Of a stretch of 64,000 bases of DNA, positions 10,326-22,371 are shown one piece after another (within the stretch, counting starts at the first letter, position 1; each line of letters starts with the position of its first letter). The translations under genes and the position numbers were made by a program. The DNA comes from Earliella scabrosa (lineage: Eukaryota > Basidiomycota > Agaricomycetes > Polyporales > Polyporaceae), in NCBI GenBank assembly GCA_022605405.1, contig JABYQQ010000011.1, positions 1,302,001 through 1,366,000 on the forward strand, written 5' to 3'. The notes beneath the pieces are model-generated. The model saw only the letters and a list, made by a program, of their open reading frames with translations, did no database searches and was not told the DNA's origin.

Positions 10326-11837
10326 TTAGGGTAGATTCGTGCAGTGGAAGGTGGTGGGGCTCACAACGCTTGTGAACCTGATCGTCCGCAAGTCGTTCCT
10401 CGTCGACATTCGTTCCATCACCATGGACCTCCCAGATAGTCGGTTTGATGACGATAGAAGCCGTTCCGTCTCGTCATTCCTTACCACGTTGAGGAGTTCG
10501 ACGACGTGAAGGGAAGGGCAGATTGAGGACTCGGAGTGCAGAGTGTCGATCAAATCCTTCATCGACGAGAGGGAAAGTTCTTCCCGTGTGTAGTACCGGA
10601 GATCGACCGTAATTTTAAGCAGCAGAGGAAAGCGGTTGAGCGCGATGGTCCACATTTCCGTGGAGATATGGAAGGGAAAGATCGCGGAGACGGACAGGCT
10701 GGTCAACGTCGACCCGGGTGGGAATGTTTGGAAGAACTCCATCCATGCGGCAGAGAGGCCTAGGTCGGTCTTCTGCCCGGGGATCATGTGGAGAGGGAAG
10801 TAGAGGTCGGTAAGGAGGAGAGCATCCTCGGCGATGACGCGCGCTCGTGCATGGGGACAATTGGCACGAGGCCAGAGCTCGAGCTCGAGGCGGGAGGCTC
10901 GCGGGAGGAGCGGATGGAAGACGGGTTGTCGGGGCGCGATCACGGACAATGGCGACATAAACAGGGCGTCGTGCTCGTACGGTGATGTTTCATCGATTGT
11001 TGGGTCGAAGAGCAGCTGCACCGTGCAACCGGGAGGCACGGATATCTTCTCAGCGAGGAGATTGAGGTAGTTCATGGATCCTGCGAGACGGAGCGACCGC
11101 AGATGGTGAAGCTCGACTGGCTCGGCGTCGTCGTGCATGCGAGGTGGACCGGGCTGATAGCTCAGTTGCGCATTGAGCGAACAGAGGTCGGGACATTCCC
11201 GAAGGATGTGCAAGAAAGGGAGGACGGGAGGAGGGACTGAGAGCCCGTAAAGCTCGAGGGTCTTGAGCGAGCGGTATAAACTGGAGTTCCACGTGAAATT
11301 GTATCCGTGTAGCTTGAGGTGTTGCAATTGCGGGAGCGTGTCGCGGCCAGGAGCTTGGTGTCGCAGCTCTGAGTACCAAGAGCTCGCACGACCGACTGTC
11401 TCCACGGACAGGTTCTGGAGTGCTCCCATCTCCGCAACAACAAATCGGACCACAAGAGCCATGACGTACTCCTCTCTGGAGACGATGCTCACACTGCGAA
11501 TCTGATTGGGAGGAGGCAGAGCGGTCGGCCGGAGCGTGACGGCGCCCCGACCTGGACCATTTGTCAGATGCACGTCGATATCGAGTAAGGCCCCATTGGC
11601 TCGCTCAAGAAACGAGGAGAGCCATGCAGCCTTGCGCCAACGCTCCGTATAGACGAGGCGTGTCCACAGAATAGGGGTGGTCAGCGCCGCTACACGCCAA
11701 TGATGGCAGACCCAAGTGAGACGGATCCATGGACAGGGGTGGAGCTCAACCCCGACTGAGTCGACGGTAGAGGTATCGGACTGCTGGAAAATCTGGAAGA
11801 TGCAAACGACGATGTCGACAGCCAGTCTTTGGGCAAT
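10326..11837 (-). CDS. F-box protein with LRR-like region (5' exon unresolved)
   Basis: A relative of the convergent neighbour at 8.3-10.2 kb. The main exon runs 11837-10326 in one open frame. It begins with the F-box remnant RLAVDIVVCIFQIF, then PWIRLTWVCHHWRVAALTTP and ILWTRLVYTERW, the same WVC-HW and PILWT/S hallmarks. It continues with leucine-rich segments such as LPQLQHLKLHGYNF and SLKTLELYGLSV. An acceptor (ctgtgctag) sits at 11838, and a gtgagt donor lies about 50 nt upstream, so a short first exon must exist beyond 11887, but I could not place its start codon. The protein is about 500 residues plus that exon. Function is inferred only from family. Confidence 0.7.
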   Translation of the reverse strand: MAQRLAVDIVVCIFQIFQQSDTSTVDSVGVELHPCPWIRLTWVCHHWRVAALTTPILWTRLVYTERWRKAAWLSSFLERANGALLDIDVHLTNGPGRGAVTLRPTALPPPNQIRSVSIVSREEYVMALVVRFVVAEMGALQNLSVETVGRASSWYSELRHQAPGRDTLPQLQHLKLHGYNFTWNSSLYRSLKTLELYGLSVPPPVLPFLHILRECPDLCSLNAQLSYQPGPPRMHDDAEPVELHHLRSLRLAGSMNYLNLLAEKISVPPGCTVQLLFDPTIDETSPYEHDALFMSPLSVIAPRQPVFHPLLPRASRLELELWPRANCPHARARVIAEDALLLTDLYFPLHMIPGQKTDLGLSAAWMEFFQTFPPGSTLTSLSVSAIFPFHISTEMWTIALNRFPLLLKITVDLRYYTREELSLSSMKDLIDTLHSESSICPSLHVVELLNVVRNDETERLLSSSNRLSGRSMVMERMSTRNDLRTIRFTSVVSPTTFHCTNLP

Positions 11838-12885
11838 CTAGCACAGTTATGAAGAGGTCACCGACAGTATGCGATCAGTGTTCAAGTCCACTCACCGAAT
11901 GGCCGTGTATATGGGAGCACCCAGAGCGGCGGACTAGCTGCGACGTTCGGTGCTTGCGGGGGGACGTCATGTCGGTCGAGGTGATGTGTTGTCAACGTCG
12001 TCGCACAAAGAGGGTACAGGGGACATGCACTTAGAGCGGAGCGCAAACTGATCGGCAGTGGGCACAGCGAGTCATCTCGGACCGGTATGACTTACACATG
12101 AGGTCAAACGGGTGACAGTCAATCGTAGCATCGGATTGATAGGACAGTATGCAGACTTAGTGGGCTTGTAGTACAAAGACTGCAGCAGTGCAGGCTAGGG
12201 CCAAGTCGAAGTTCAACCTTCGAGTCGGATAGAGTCGGATGGCTTGAACATCTAAGCCCACGTGGCATGGGCGTCAATATGGTAACGGTGTCCTCGCCGC
12301 CCAACTTGCGCCCAACGATGGCAGCCCATGCCATTCAAGCCAGGTGCTCAGCTGACGACATCCACATGTCGTTTATGTCGAATCACTGCCTAGCGCTATC
12401 AAGTTCAAGCTCTCCGCACCCGCTGGACTCGGAGCCGCCTTCAAGTCGACGGACCAAGTTCCTCCAACCAGCCCTCCGATCAGAGCCTGGGCTATGCGCT
12501 GAATCCCAAGGATAGAGCCGGTAGATTGAGAGAAGCAGGTCTTCTGAAAGCTCTCAACAGATGAAACGACGGCCCCACGAATGGGAACCTCTATGCGGGC
12601 GCTGAGTATGTATACCTTCCTCTCTCAATTGCGCGGCTATAATGCTCCCTGCTGACCCGTTCTACTTAGTTCAGGTAGACATTTGGCAGCCTGAGACCGG
12701 GGTCATGGAATGCATGGGCAGCACGATGGAGTCGACTTCAAATCCTGGTTCCACGGTGGAACAGCGCGCGCTCCGACTGGGATCGCGTTACTCTAACGCT
12801 GCGGAACAGAGATGTCGATAAATCAAGGATGAACATCGCCCGCATCTTGTATTTGACACACACTTCTGCGCCGCAACTGGCGGCC
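11838..12885. other. Intergenic, about 1 kb, 5' exon of F-box gene plus promoter DNA
   Basis: This stretch must contain the unplaced first exon of the minus-strand F-box gene at its left end and the upstream region of the GT8 gene at its right end. No other coding, RNA or repeat signal was found. Confidence 0.5.
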
Positions 12886-12894
12886 ACATAAATA
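12886..12894 (+). promoter_or_regulatory. TATA-like element of GT8 gene A
   Basis: The sequence acataaata lies about 50 nt upstream of the ATG at 12937. The paralog at 16038 has catataaat at almost the same distance (15987-15995), so the element is conserved by position in both tandem copies. Confidence 0.5.
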
Positions 12895-12936
12895 TCGTGC
12901 TATGAAGGCGGGCGTGCATAGTTGATCTACTGCATC

Positions 12937-14126
12937 ATGCCCTCCTACCACCGTCACCAACTTTCGCAGGGTTCTCGACTCACCAACACCATTCGTCATC
13001 CATGGGTATGGTTGCCGCTCTCTCTCGCTGTCTCCCTCTTCCTACATGTCCAGGTCATGCACTACGTGTTGAATCACCAAGGTCAGCAAGGGACAACTTC
13101 GGTATTAGATAGGTACCGACAAATGTGAGTTGTACATTCGCTCCTCATGCGTCTTGCAAACCTCTCACCCTGGCTTCGTTGACCATATCATACCCTACTG
13201 GTCGTTGCTATGCACCAAGAAACACGCGTCCTCTCGTCAACCAAGAGTTCCTAAAATCGTCATCAATAGTGCAGCCGGAGAACGCGATTGTCACCACCAT
13301 GTACAACGACGCGTTCGCAGTACCCATCGTAACCCTTGGCGAGTCCCTCAACAGAGTCAACAGCACCTCTCGACGTATTCTCTTCTACCTCCCCGATAGG
13401 GTCTCCGATCATGCACTCTGCGTCGCGACCGCTTCGGGCTTCGAGCCCCACGCCGTGGCCCGCATCGAGCCGCCCCACGGCGGTGGCGTGGCGGAGCACT
13501 TCAAGGACACTTTCACGAAGCTCTTCATGTGGAAGCTCGACGAGCTGGGAGTCAAAGGACTGGTGTACCTCGACGCCGACACGCTTGTCCGACGCAACTT
13601 CGACGAGCTCTTCCTCCTTCCCTTCAACTTCGCCGCCGTGCCCGACATCTACCTTGATCAGCGCGGGTTCACGATCGCGTTCAACACAGGCGTGCTGTTC
13701 GTCCGCCCGGACACCGCTGCGTTCCGCGACCTCGTCGAGCGCATCAACACTGCGGAGTATCCACACGCGGAGGGCGATCAGGGTTACATCAACGCCTGGC
13801 ATGGGGCCGATGCCGTACGCCTGCCGTACGTGTACAATGGAAATTTGGCCATCAAGCAGCGCAATCCCAGCCTCTGGCAGAGCCTCCAGTCCGAGCTCCG
13901 CATCATTCACTACACCCTCGTGAAGCCGTTCTGGCGCAACGTCTACGACGAGATCGGGCTGGATGATATGCACGCCAACGTGCTCCGGATGGCGGAGAAG
14001 CACGGAGGATTGTTCAGGGAGGAGGTCCTGGAGTGGGGTCAGGCATGGAAGGCAACGGAGGCCGCGCACTACCATCGATTCGCGCAATGCAGTCGGTCAC
14101 ACGGTGGCCATCATGTTGCGCCGTAG
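12937..14126 (+). CDS. GT8-family glycosyltransferase, type II membrane protein (copy A)
   Basis: Probable Golgi or secretory-pathway retaining glycosyltransferase of family GT8 (glycogenin/galactinol-synthase-like fold). Exons 12937-13124 and 13220-14126 give 364 residues. A cytosolic N-tail is followed by a single anchor helix at about residues 22-42 (HPWVWLPLSLAVSLFLHVQV), then a lumenal stem and the catalytic domain. Conserved GT8 features are TTMYNDAFAVPIVTLGESL, LFYLPDRVS, the metal-binding DXD in GLVYLDADTLVRRN (about residues 181-183), INTAEYPHAEGDQGYINAW, PYVYNGNLA and the C-terminal HYTLVKPFW whose His completes the Mn site. Donor and acceptor sugars are unknown. It is the upstream half of a tandem duplication with 16038-17190; both copies share the intron at the same codon and phase. 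Confidence 0.88.
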
Positions 14127-15986
14127 TCGTTCGAGTCATATCGGTAAGCTTTCGTCCGTCAAGTTCGGTGACAGTACGTTGACCGCAGGCGAATTTCACA
14201 CCAGAACCGTGGAGTGTGCGCCCTTAGTCTCGCGGCGGGATGGATCGTGCTCATTGGCGTAGGAGGCAACTGACAAGCTGTCATCTTCTCTCGGGCGCGG
14301 AAACGGGCTGGTGTCCTTAAATCGCAATCCCCCGACATTCGCGACTTGTATGTCCCACTGTCGGTGGCGTTCATCTCCTAGACTACGTAGATGGAACACA
14401 GGAGCGAGGATGCACTTGTACACGGCTTGGGAAGGTTAGAGCGAGTACTACACATTGTAGATATGGAGTAGATCGCCGGGATGGGATATATGCTTGGACT
14501 GCGAATGGCAATTGACAGAAGCGAACGAGCTCTTATTATGCTCGAAGGTTGTGGCTCGGTGAATCGATCGCAACAGGTAAGTTGTCATATTGATATGGAT
14601 CGTTGGTGTGACAGTCCCGAGTTTATACTCACGTATTCTTGAGACAGCTAGCATCTGTTAGAAGGCTTTCAGTGCTCATCTCTTGACGGTGATTGTGGGC
14701 TCCAACTTGAAGCAAGGCGCCGCATCATGATACACTGACCATCTAAGTATCCTCATTACTTGAATCTCCGAGGCTCGCAGTGGCCCGTGGGCGAGCGGTA
14801 GATTCATAGAACCACCTACACATATAGAATGGCTGAGTCACTTCCAGATTATTTTGCACACGTTACAAGAGACCCAGTAGCATCTTGGTGCTCGACGAGG
14901 AGGCTCAGTCTCGGTGATGGCAAGAAGCCGCAACTTGATCATAACCGCCGGCTGTGCAAAAATGGTAACCCAAGCGCCCGACACGCATCGCCACACGCTG
15001 GCGCCTGCCCTAAACATTGAGACAAGAGGCTGGTCGCTGCGACTCTTCCCCTGGCCCATTACTAGTAGCTCTCCAGCAGCTCGTTTTGATATGCCAATGT
15101 TGAGACCACTCTATAGTGAGCAGTTTTTGTGTTCATCCTTCCGACTGACTCAGATTTGGTGGCTAGCAACTTCTTACGAGCTTGCTCACAGTGACACAGC
15201 CCCTCCCTGCCACGCGCATAACATCAGTTGCTCAGAGACTTGCTCTTTTACAGTGTTACGGCTGTGCTCATCCTCCTCGGTCAATGCTCACAGGCAACGG
15301 CGATAGGCGAATGGCTTCGAGTCGGCATAAAGATGCCGCCTGAGCAATCAAAGGTGGGCCGTCGCGATCAGGCGCGAGCGGGTATTGAACGTTGAATTGT
15401 TTGCACAGTGGGTCGGAGGGCGTATCGTAAGAATTTTCTCTACTCGCCTCCCCATCTTGGATAGAAGCTGATGTAGGCTGATGGGGTAGGCATCCGACGA
15501 TGTACGGACCGCCCAGTAATCCGCAGTTCTTTTGTGTTATTGTACAACGCCATTGGAACGAGCCGGATCTAGAGAGTATCTCGTCCCGGCCACCATATCT
15601 GTCAAGACGAACGCATTTACCGATACCCAAGCCGCTGCCGCGGTCGGCTGGTGTGAAGCTGTACTAGCCGAACGGAATGCGGTGATTCTTCACCCTCATG
15701 CCGCCCATACGGCCTCACTGACCAAGGAGGGGAAATTGAAGGTAATCACTGCGCACAAGAGACCCATTTCGACTTCAACGTCACCGCAATTGTGAAGGCT
15801 GATGGGCCGCCCCGGGGGCCTCGGATAATACATGCCCCAAATCGCGCTAGGGGACGCTACGGTTGAGTGGGATGGCGGCATCGCGAATTGATCAGCCTTC
15901 CGCCATATCTCATAGGGGCAACGTGGAACACGGACCTGAACGGCGCTCGGCTGACATGAACTGGCGGCATGGGTCCAGTGGGCGGT
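14127..15986. other. Intergenic, 1.9 kb between GT8 paralogs, nothing supported
   Basis: Only short shadow frames on both strands. Tandem duplication of the GT8 gene might have left flanking similarity here, but I could not see an extended repeat of the 3' or 5' flanks. Confidence 0.5.
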
Positions 15987-15995
15987 CATATAAAT
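15987..15995 (+). promoter_or_regulatory. TATA box of GT8 gene B
   Basis: A catataaat element sits about 50 nt upstream of the ATG at 16038, matching the element and spacing in front of GT8 gene A. Confidence 0.55.
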
Positions 15996-16037
15996 GCATT
16001 CCTGGCACGTCGACTCAGAGCAAATAATGCGCATGCC

Positions 16038-17190
16038 ATGACCTCTCACTACTATCGGCCGCTGTCGTCCAGTCATCGTCTCGCTACCATCCGACAGCCT
16101 TGGATATGGGTTCCCTGCGTAGTCGCGGTCTCCCTTGTTCTGCATCTACAAGTCATGAAATACGTGTATCGGACCCAAGGACGACAGCTAGAGACAGTGC
16201 TCGACACACGTGGCTTCCTGTGAGTGCCGCATCCGTGTCTTCACCATTGTAGTACTCATTCAGCAACCAATATTGACCACCAACTGCAGCAACACACATC
16301 CTCTAGTCAACGGAGAGTTTCTACAAAATTCGCCATTACGCCCATCGGAGAATGCCATCGCGGCGAGCATGTACAACGACGCATTCGCGATCCCCATCGC
16401 CACCCTCGGCGAGTCCCTCAACAGGGTGAATACCGCCGCGCGCCGCATCCTCTTCTACATCCCCGGGCGGGTCTCCGACCGCGCCCTCTGCGTGGCGACC
16501 GCCACTGGCTTCGAGCCAGTCGCCGTCGAGCGCATCAGCCCGCCGAGCGACGACAGCGTGAGCCTCCACTACAACGACACCTTCACCAAGCTCTCCCTGT
16601 GGAAGTTCGGCGAGTACGGGATCAAGGGCGTCGTCTACCTCGACGCGGACATGCTCGTCCGGCGCAACTTCGACGAGCTCTTCCGCCTCCCATACAACTT
16701 CGCTGCCGTCCCGGACGTCTACCTCGGCCCGCGCGGGTTCACGGTCGACATCAACACCGGCTTCATGTTCGTCCGCCCGAGCGCCGCCGTCTTCCGTGAC
16801 CTAGTCGCCCGCATCGACACCGCCGACTACGACCACTCGGCGGGCGAGCAGGGGTACCTGAACGTCTGGCACAGCGCGGACGCCCTCCGCCTGCCGTACG
16901 TCTACAACGGCAACCTGGCAATCAAGGAGCGGAATCCGGAGTTATGGAGGAGTCTCCAACCGGAGCTCCGGGTTATCCACTACACGCTCGTGAAGCCCCA
17001 CTGGCGCTTGGTCTACGATGACATGGGTTTCGAGGACATGCACGAGAACGTGCTTCGATGGGCGGAGCGGTCAAACGGAATCTTCAGGGAAGAGGTCCTG
17101 GAATGGGGGCGGGCATGGAAGGACACCGAAAAGAAGTATCATAGCGCCTTCACAAGGTGTCGACAACGCAGCGACCTTCATGTTGCTTAG
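16038..17190 (+). CDS. GT8-family glycosyltransferase, type II membrane protein (copy B)
   Basis: Tandem paralog of the gene at 12937. Exons 16038-16219 and 16290-17190 give 360 residues. The N-terminal anchor is at about residues 20-38 (QPWIWVPCVVAVSLVLHLQV). The catalytic domain repeats every GT8 hallmark of copy A: SMYNDAFAIPIATLGESL, LFYIPGRVS, DXD in GVVYLDADMLVRRN (about 179-181), GEQGYLNVWHSADA, YVYNGNLAIKERNP and HYTLVKPHW. Copy B is markedly richer in G and C at third codon positions than copy A, so the copies are not a fresh duplication. No lesions are seen. The N-terminal cytosolic and stem parts differ most, which suggests different sorting or partners rather than different chemistry; this is inference. 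Confidence 0.88.
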
Positions 17191-17893
17191 CCGTATTCTC
17201 GTTCTATGGGGTCGCCTTCGGGTCTAGGATTATGCGCTGGTCTTCAAGCTTCAATGATTCTAGCGCTACCTGTCACCTGCGAGAACGGTCTCACGCGGAC
17301 GAGTAGCCCAAGGTTCAACTCGTCTGGGTTGCGCCTCGGCCATTTCGCAGTATCAGCGAAGCCCATCGCGACCCTGGCACAACGCTCACTAACCTGTCCG
17401 ATCGCAGTGCCATGCATTGTTTTTCTGCACCGCCAGCGCTCGATGACAGCAGGGCGCGTAGCGGGCGGCCACAAAGGCAGGCGGCCTACCAACGACGCCT
17501 CTGATAGGATACAACGAATCATGGGGACAGATCCAACGGCGCTCGCCACAGCATCGCAGCGGCGCGCACTGCGAAACGGGATGCGATCTGTACACCGGGC
17601 GTTATGGATGACAACGGCACAGGGCGATGTAACGGAGGAGCGATTGCATTGACTCACTACACCCGCTACGACTCTCAGCATCGAGATGACATCTCTTCCA
17701 AGCGATTACATCGTGAGTAGTGTAGCGATAGACTGTCGGAAGACATGAGTACATATCAGTATGCGTCGACCCCATCGCAGCCCCTGAAGAAAGCCGCTTA
17801 CGCACCGAACGTACAAGATCAAGTTAGTGCCGCGCATCGAACAGGATATCCCTCTTCTCGAACTCCTTCTCGTGGCTGTTCGTCGCGCTCATG
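17191..17893. other. Intergenic, 0.7 kb, nothing supported
   Basis: This is the 3' flank of GT8 copy B and the 3' flank of the convergent minus-strand F-box gene. No coding signal with splice support. Confidence 0.5.
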
Positions 17894-20556
17894 TCAACCC
17901 CGTAAACGCCGAGCACCGGTATGATGGACGCACCATGTCCGCAGATGCCACACGATCCCCTCCGGGCTCTCTGGCAGCCTCACATTCACCGACCCATACT
18001 TCAGTTGCTTAGCCCTCATCATCCCCTTGCATATCCGGCAGACGAGTCTCGTCTGCGGAGTGGGCCGCAACGCGATGCGCTGCTCGACCTTCGTGCGCGT
18101 GGCTGCATCGACAGTCGCGCGTGCCGACGCCGGCGACGTGTCTCCGCCCTCGGGCACGAACGCGATACAGCACTCGGATGTCGACATGGCGTGGAAGGAC
18201 TTGAGGACGTGCTTCGGGTCCTTCGTGGTACTCTTTCTGACGGTCCAGAATGCGCGAGTGAGGTCCGGGAACTGACAGTGAATATCCAGCATGACGCACC
18301 TGGAATAGGAACGGCTTCTTTGTTCCGTCAAGTGTCGAGACACGTGGAGAACCTGCCAGACGAGAAGCGGCCAGATACAATGAGAATTCGTTCATCATCG
18401 CAGACCACACTCACGAGATCGATCCAATTCAGCTCGGTTGGTAGTGGTAAGCTCGGGTCACCGCACACGCAGTACAGCCGCCCAGTGCGAACCCACTCGT
18501 TGAGAACGCTCTGCGTCGTGTCCAGCGGGATCCCATTGGCCACCATGGCCACCTTCCCTAGCTTAGGAACCTCGTAGGTCGTGTGCACCGTCTCCCAAGG
18601 TATTCCCAGTCCGTAACTGATTGTCCCCAGCCATGTCTTGTGCGGATGCGCCGTGCGCCAATGTGCATGCATCTCTCTGAACGTCGCGGCCCGCGGTGAC
18701 GTCGGCCCAGAACATCCACGACCAATGCATGTGAAGTATGCGAACCACCGCTGGAGCGCGTCCTCGGGCGGTACGCCTTCGAGCGCCTCCCGGAGGCTCC
18801 TGTCGTCCTTGCATGCGAGGTCGACCAGTGCGCGCATCGCATGTGCCTTGTACTCCTCAGCCTCGACGAGAAGCTGCGCGACCACCGCCTCGAAGTCCTC
18901 GCGGGCCACGTCGCCCCGTGCATCGTTCTGAGTGCTGAGCGCTTTGATGCATGGCAACGCGCACATGTCGTAGGCGTTCGGCATGAGATCGCGCTGGTCC
19001 GCGGGGACGTTCGCGGCGACATATTCATCGTAAAAGGCCACGATCTGGTGCTCGCGCTCCTCGATGCGGTGTAGAAGGTCCTCCTCAAGGCGCTGTTGGC
19101 GCGCGAGTACAATCCGTTCCTCGAGCTTCGGGCGGAGGTTGGTCCAAACTGCAGTCTTGTCAGCATCAGTACAATGGATGTGGCGGAAGGTCCACGCACT
19201 ACGATCGGTGAGCTCTTTCGGTTGCATAGTGAGCTTGGTCCATGTCTCATCATCGCTATCAGGGAAGTCGTCCTCTGTGTATCCCAGCTCATGCAGCTTT
19301 GTTGAGATACTGTTAACACTGTCAGCGATGTGGCTGGAGAAAGCCCGGTCAGACGGTAACGTACCTCTCCACTCGATGTTCCTTGGCTTGGATGTCTTCC
19401 ATCTTCTTCTCCATGTCCAACTTCTGTCGCCATTGCGACAGAATAACCCCGAACTGCAACGCGTGTGGTACTCGTCCATACGATGACCAAGAACATTCAC
19501 ATACCATCTGTCTCAACTTTGCGTATTCTTCGAGCACAGTAATACGGGCATTGTAAACATCTGGTTGTTGTTCAGAGTAGTAGATTCTATCTTTGATGGC
19601 CTCTTCGACGTGCGCAACATAGTACCTCTGCTTGGAGGTGTGGTTCGAAGGATCAGTGAGCGGCAGAGCTTGCGCAGGATCTGTGGAACAGAATGAGCAG
19701 TGTATCGTCATAGCGATATGATAACGAACGAACCTTTAGGCATCTCGCAGGGAACGCATCGCAGCACACGAACCATGTTGGGGGCGCGCTCTTTCAGAAT
19801 CACACTACCCTTGTGTATGCTGCGCAGAACGTCAGCTCGGGGTGACATCGTCATGCATGACGGTACACACTGTGCTTTGTGACATGACCGGCACAGTCTC
19901 AGCTGTATCGCGTAGTCGACCCATGTCGCCCGCTCAGCACCACACAACTGCATATATGCGGACAATCAGTGAAGTACACCACAGCAAACCGTCAAACTCA
20001 CCATGCAGATGCTATCGAATAGCAATGCCGTCATGAGAGGCTCGCTTACGAATTCAGAGCTGGGAGGAAGGCTGCGGCCTATCACACCTTGCAACGCATT
20101 CCTCCACACTATCCTACTGTTCAGGGACAACAACGTCGAGCGCAGCAGCTTGGAGGTGCGAGCCAGATGGAGTAGGTCGAGTGGATGGAGATGTGCGGCG
20201 ACCTATGTTAACGAGGAACGCAAGTTCGTATCATTGTCCAGGGGATCTACCGGGGGAGCAGGCTCAATGAACGAGCAAGCAGTCATTCGCACCTCAAAGA
20301 AAATATCCAGCGGCATGCTCAACAGCATGGAGAGATTATCTAGCTTCCGACGTCGCGATGTCGAAGTTTTGAGACCATGATCAGAGGTGCGAGCGCGTTT
20401 TCGTGGCGGAGGATTGTTCGCGCTGGACTCGGTGACTGACGACCAAAGAAAAAGATGTAATAACTTGAAGAGGGCCAATGATCTCTAGCTCTCACCTGGC
20501 ATATCTTCCACTGAAGCATCCACAATCGTCGAGCTCGACCCTTCAGACTGAGGCAT
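17894..20556 (-). CDS. Large F-box protein with Cys/His-rich region, 728 aa
   Basis: Nine exons on the minus strand join in phase: 20556-20496, 20435-20293, 20202-20002, 19947-19871, 19819-19734, 19680-19505, 19453-19365, 19309-18415 and 18352-17894. A basic, nuclear-signal-like stretch (PRKRARTSD) precedes a classical F-box at about residues 56-110 (LLSMPLDIFFEV, HPLDLLHLARTSKLLR, LLSLNSRIVW). Then comes a Cys/His cluster LRLCRSCHKA with RCVPCEMP, a charged coiled-coil-like region (QWRQKLDMEKKMED; LEERIVLARQQRLEED) and a C-terminal domain with CKDDRSLREAL, IKALSTQND and RLVCRICKG. The architecture is common in basidiomycete F-box proteins with unknown substrate. The last intron (18353-18414) is the weakest join; the reading frame after it may hide one more intron. 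Confidence 0.78.
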
Positions 20557-21160
20557 CTCCACGAGGACTGCTCGCAACAAACTCGAGTTTGAGAGGCGGT
20601 CGGGAAAGTGGCCGTAAGAGAAGAGACTGTAGACGAGCAGTGGTGCGGAGAGGCGTGGTTATAAGGGAAGCAGAACAAGAAGAAGCCGTCGAGACTGAGC
20701 CGAGACAAAGGTGATGTCGTAACGACTGAATAGGACTCAATACGCCACCGGCTAACGCGTCGCGACGCGCTTAGGCCTGCCCTAAACTCACCCCGCACTT
20801 TGCCGGCGGTAAGTCTGGCTACTCACGGCGTGCATCCCCAAATATCAAGGCCTTTGACATGAATTGCTGGAAGGCTGAAATGTTTGTGAAACGTTTGACT
20901 CACAAAGGACCATTTGTCCCAACTCGTGATATGTAGCCTCTCGGACACATTTTCTATGCTGCGATTTCTGGTGATGCTTGCCGGGTACTTCCCTCAACGC
21001 CCCGTCATGAACGAAAATAAGTAGCAGTGAACGATCGCATTGACTGCTTCCAATAAGACGAGGACTAGTCGACTGGACACGAGTCGGATGCATCGGAGCA
21101 TGGATTGATGCCATGCTCCTCGCTGCAGCTGTAGCGTTCTCAACGCTCCGAGGGCCGTAA
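20557..21160. other. Intergenic, 0.6 kb, nothing supported
   Basis: Upstream region of the minus-strand F-box gene and 3' flank of REI1. Only shadow frames are present. Confidence 0.5.
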
Positions 21161-22371
21161 TCAACCATTCTTCCTCCCAGGGACATCAGGCTACATATCC
21201 TCGCGTCAGCTCATCATCCCCTCATTAATAGAAGCACGAAAATGCCCGACTGACCTTGAAATGCTTCTGCCGATTCGCCACCTTCTCAGCTGCCCATCTC
21301 TGCGCGGACTTAATCACCGCGTCGCGCTTCCTCATCTTCTTCTCGACTGCCAGAAGCGCTTTCCGCTGCTGCGCGGACAAGCCAGCCAGCCCCCTCTCGT
21401 CGCGCGCCGCAAGGCGCCGGTCAGTACCTGACGTCGCTCGCCCGCTCTTGCGATCCTCCTTCGCGATCTCGACGCCACGAGCTCCGACGAGGGTCGGCTT
21501 CGCAGAGCTCTCCCGAACGTCGACGGTGCTACTGCTGTGCTTGCTATGCCGGTTCTCCACACGCGAGCTGACGACCGCCCCAGAGGGAAGACGAAGGTCC
21601 CCGCTCGGGAGCTGGACCATCCCCCTGTTCTTCTGCCTCCCATCGTCGTCTCCGTCGAGGTCCCCGTCGCTGTCGTCCGACAGCTCCCAGAACTCGAGCA
21701 GCTCGGACTCCTCGTCGTCGAGGTTGATCATGCAGTGGCCCTTGTCCCGCATGTGCGTCTGCGCCGCCGCCGCGGACGATTTGCGCACGCCGCAGTAGAG
21801 GCACTCGTGGAAGCGGAACACGATGGCGGCGAGGTAGGTGACGAATGTTGCGGCGTCGATGAGCCGATCGGGCTCGGGTACGAAGAGCCCGTGGTGCGAC
21901 GCCATATGCGCAAGGTTTGCGTCGACCGTGGACGAGTCGTGCGGAGGTTGGGTGCAGAACAGACAACGGGTGGGCAGGAGCTCGACCTCAACTTGCTCGC
22001 CCTCTGAGTCGGTTTCTTCGTCGACGTCCGGGTCAGAGTCAATGTCTGAATCGGAATCTGGTGGAGATGATGGAGGCGGTAGGTCCGCCGAGGCGTGCTT
22101 CTCCGCATGTCGCTGGTATGCTCCGTCGCTCGGCCCCGATGAGCGAGGCTGGATGCTGTCGATATACTCCTCCTCAGTCATAGGCGGCAGCGATGCCAGA
22201 CGGCGTTTCAAATTGCACACGCTGTGATACTCGAATTGTTAGCCTGCAAAAAATTGCTCAAAAGTTATGCACTTACTGCCACGGCTCCCGCATGTGCGAG
22301 CGTTGCATCTGACTGGAGTCAAATGTGATGGAGCAGGTATTGCAGGTAAAGGCGGCGCTTGATGAAGTCAT
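21161..22371 (-). CDS. REI1: Pre-60S ribosome maturation zinc-finger protein REI1
   Basis: Cytoplasmic C2H2 factor that acts late in 60S maturation, in recycling of the Arx1/Alb1 shuttle factors and probing of the exit tunnel. Exons are 22371-22277, 22221-21255 and a terminal 30-nt exon 21190-21161, giving 363 residues. Finger 1 has Cys10, Cys13, His26 and His32 (CX2CX12HX5H) and runs straight into WHVCNLKRRLASLPP, the Rei1 signature (WHRYNLKRR in yeast). A central acidic block follows, then CLFCTQPPHDSSTVDANL and ECLYCGVRKSS with MRDKGHC, the second and third fingers. The C-terminus is basic and helical (LSAQQRKALLAVEKKMRKRD) and ends KHFKPDVPGRKNG. Without the last tiny exon the frame would run into nine non-conserved residues. 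Length is slightly below the fungal norm (about 390). Confidence 0.9.

Noticed and set aside
13263..14087. 274-codon open frame on the minus strand opposite GT8 copy A
   Set aside because: It is the antisense shadow of a GC-rich coding exon; no start context, no domain, and the plus strand carries full GT8 motifs.
18558..19496. 312-codon minus-strand frame overlapping the large F-box gene
   Set aside because: Ser/Arg/Thr-rich composition typical of a frame-shifted shadow; the overlapping frame gives a continuous, phase-consistent F-box protein.
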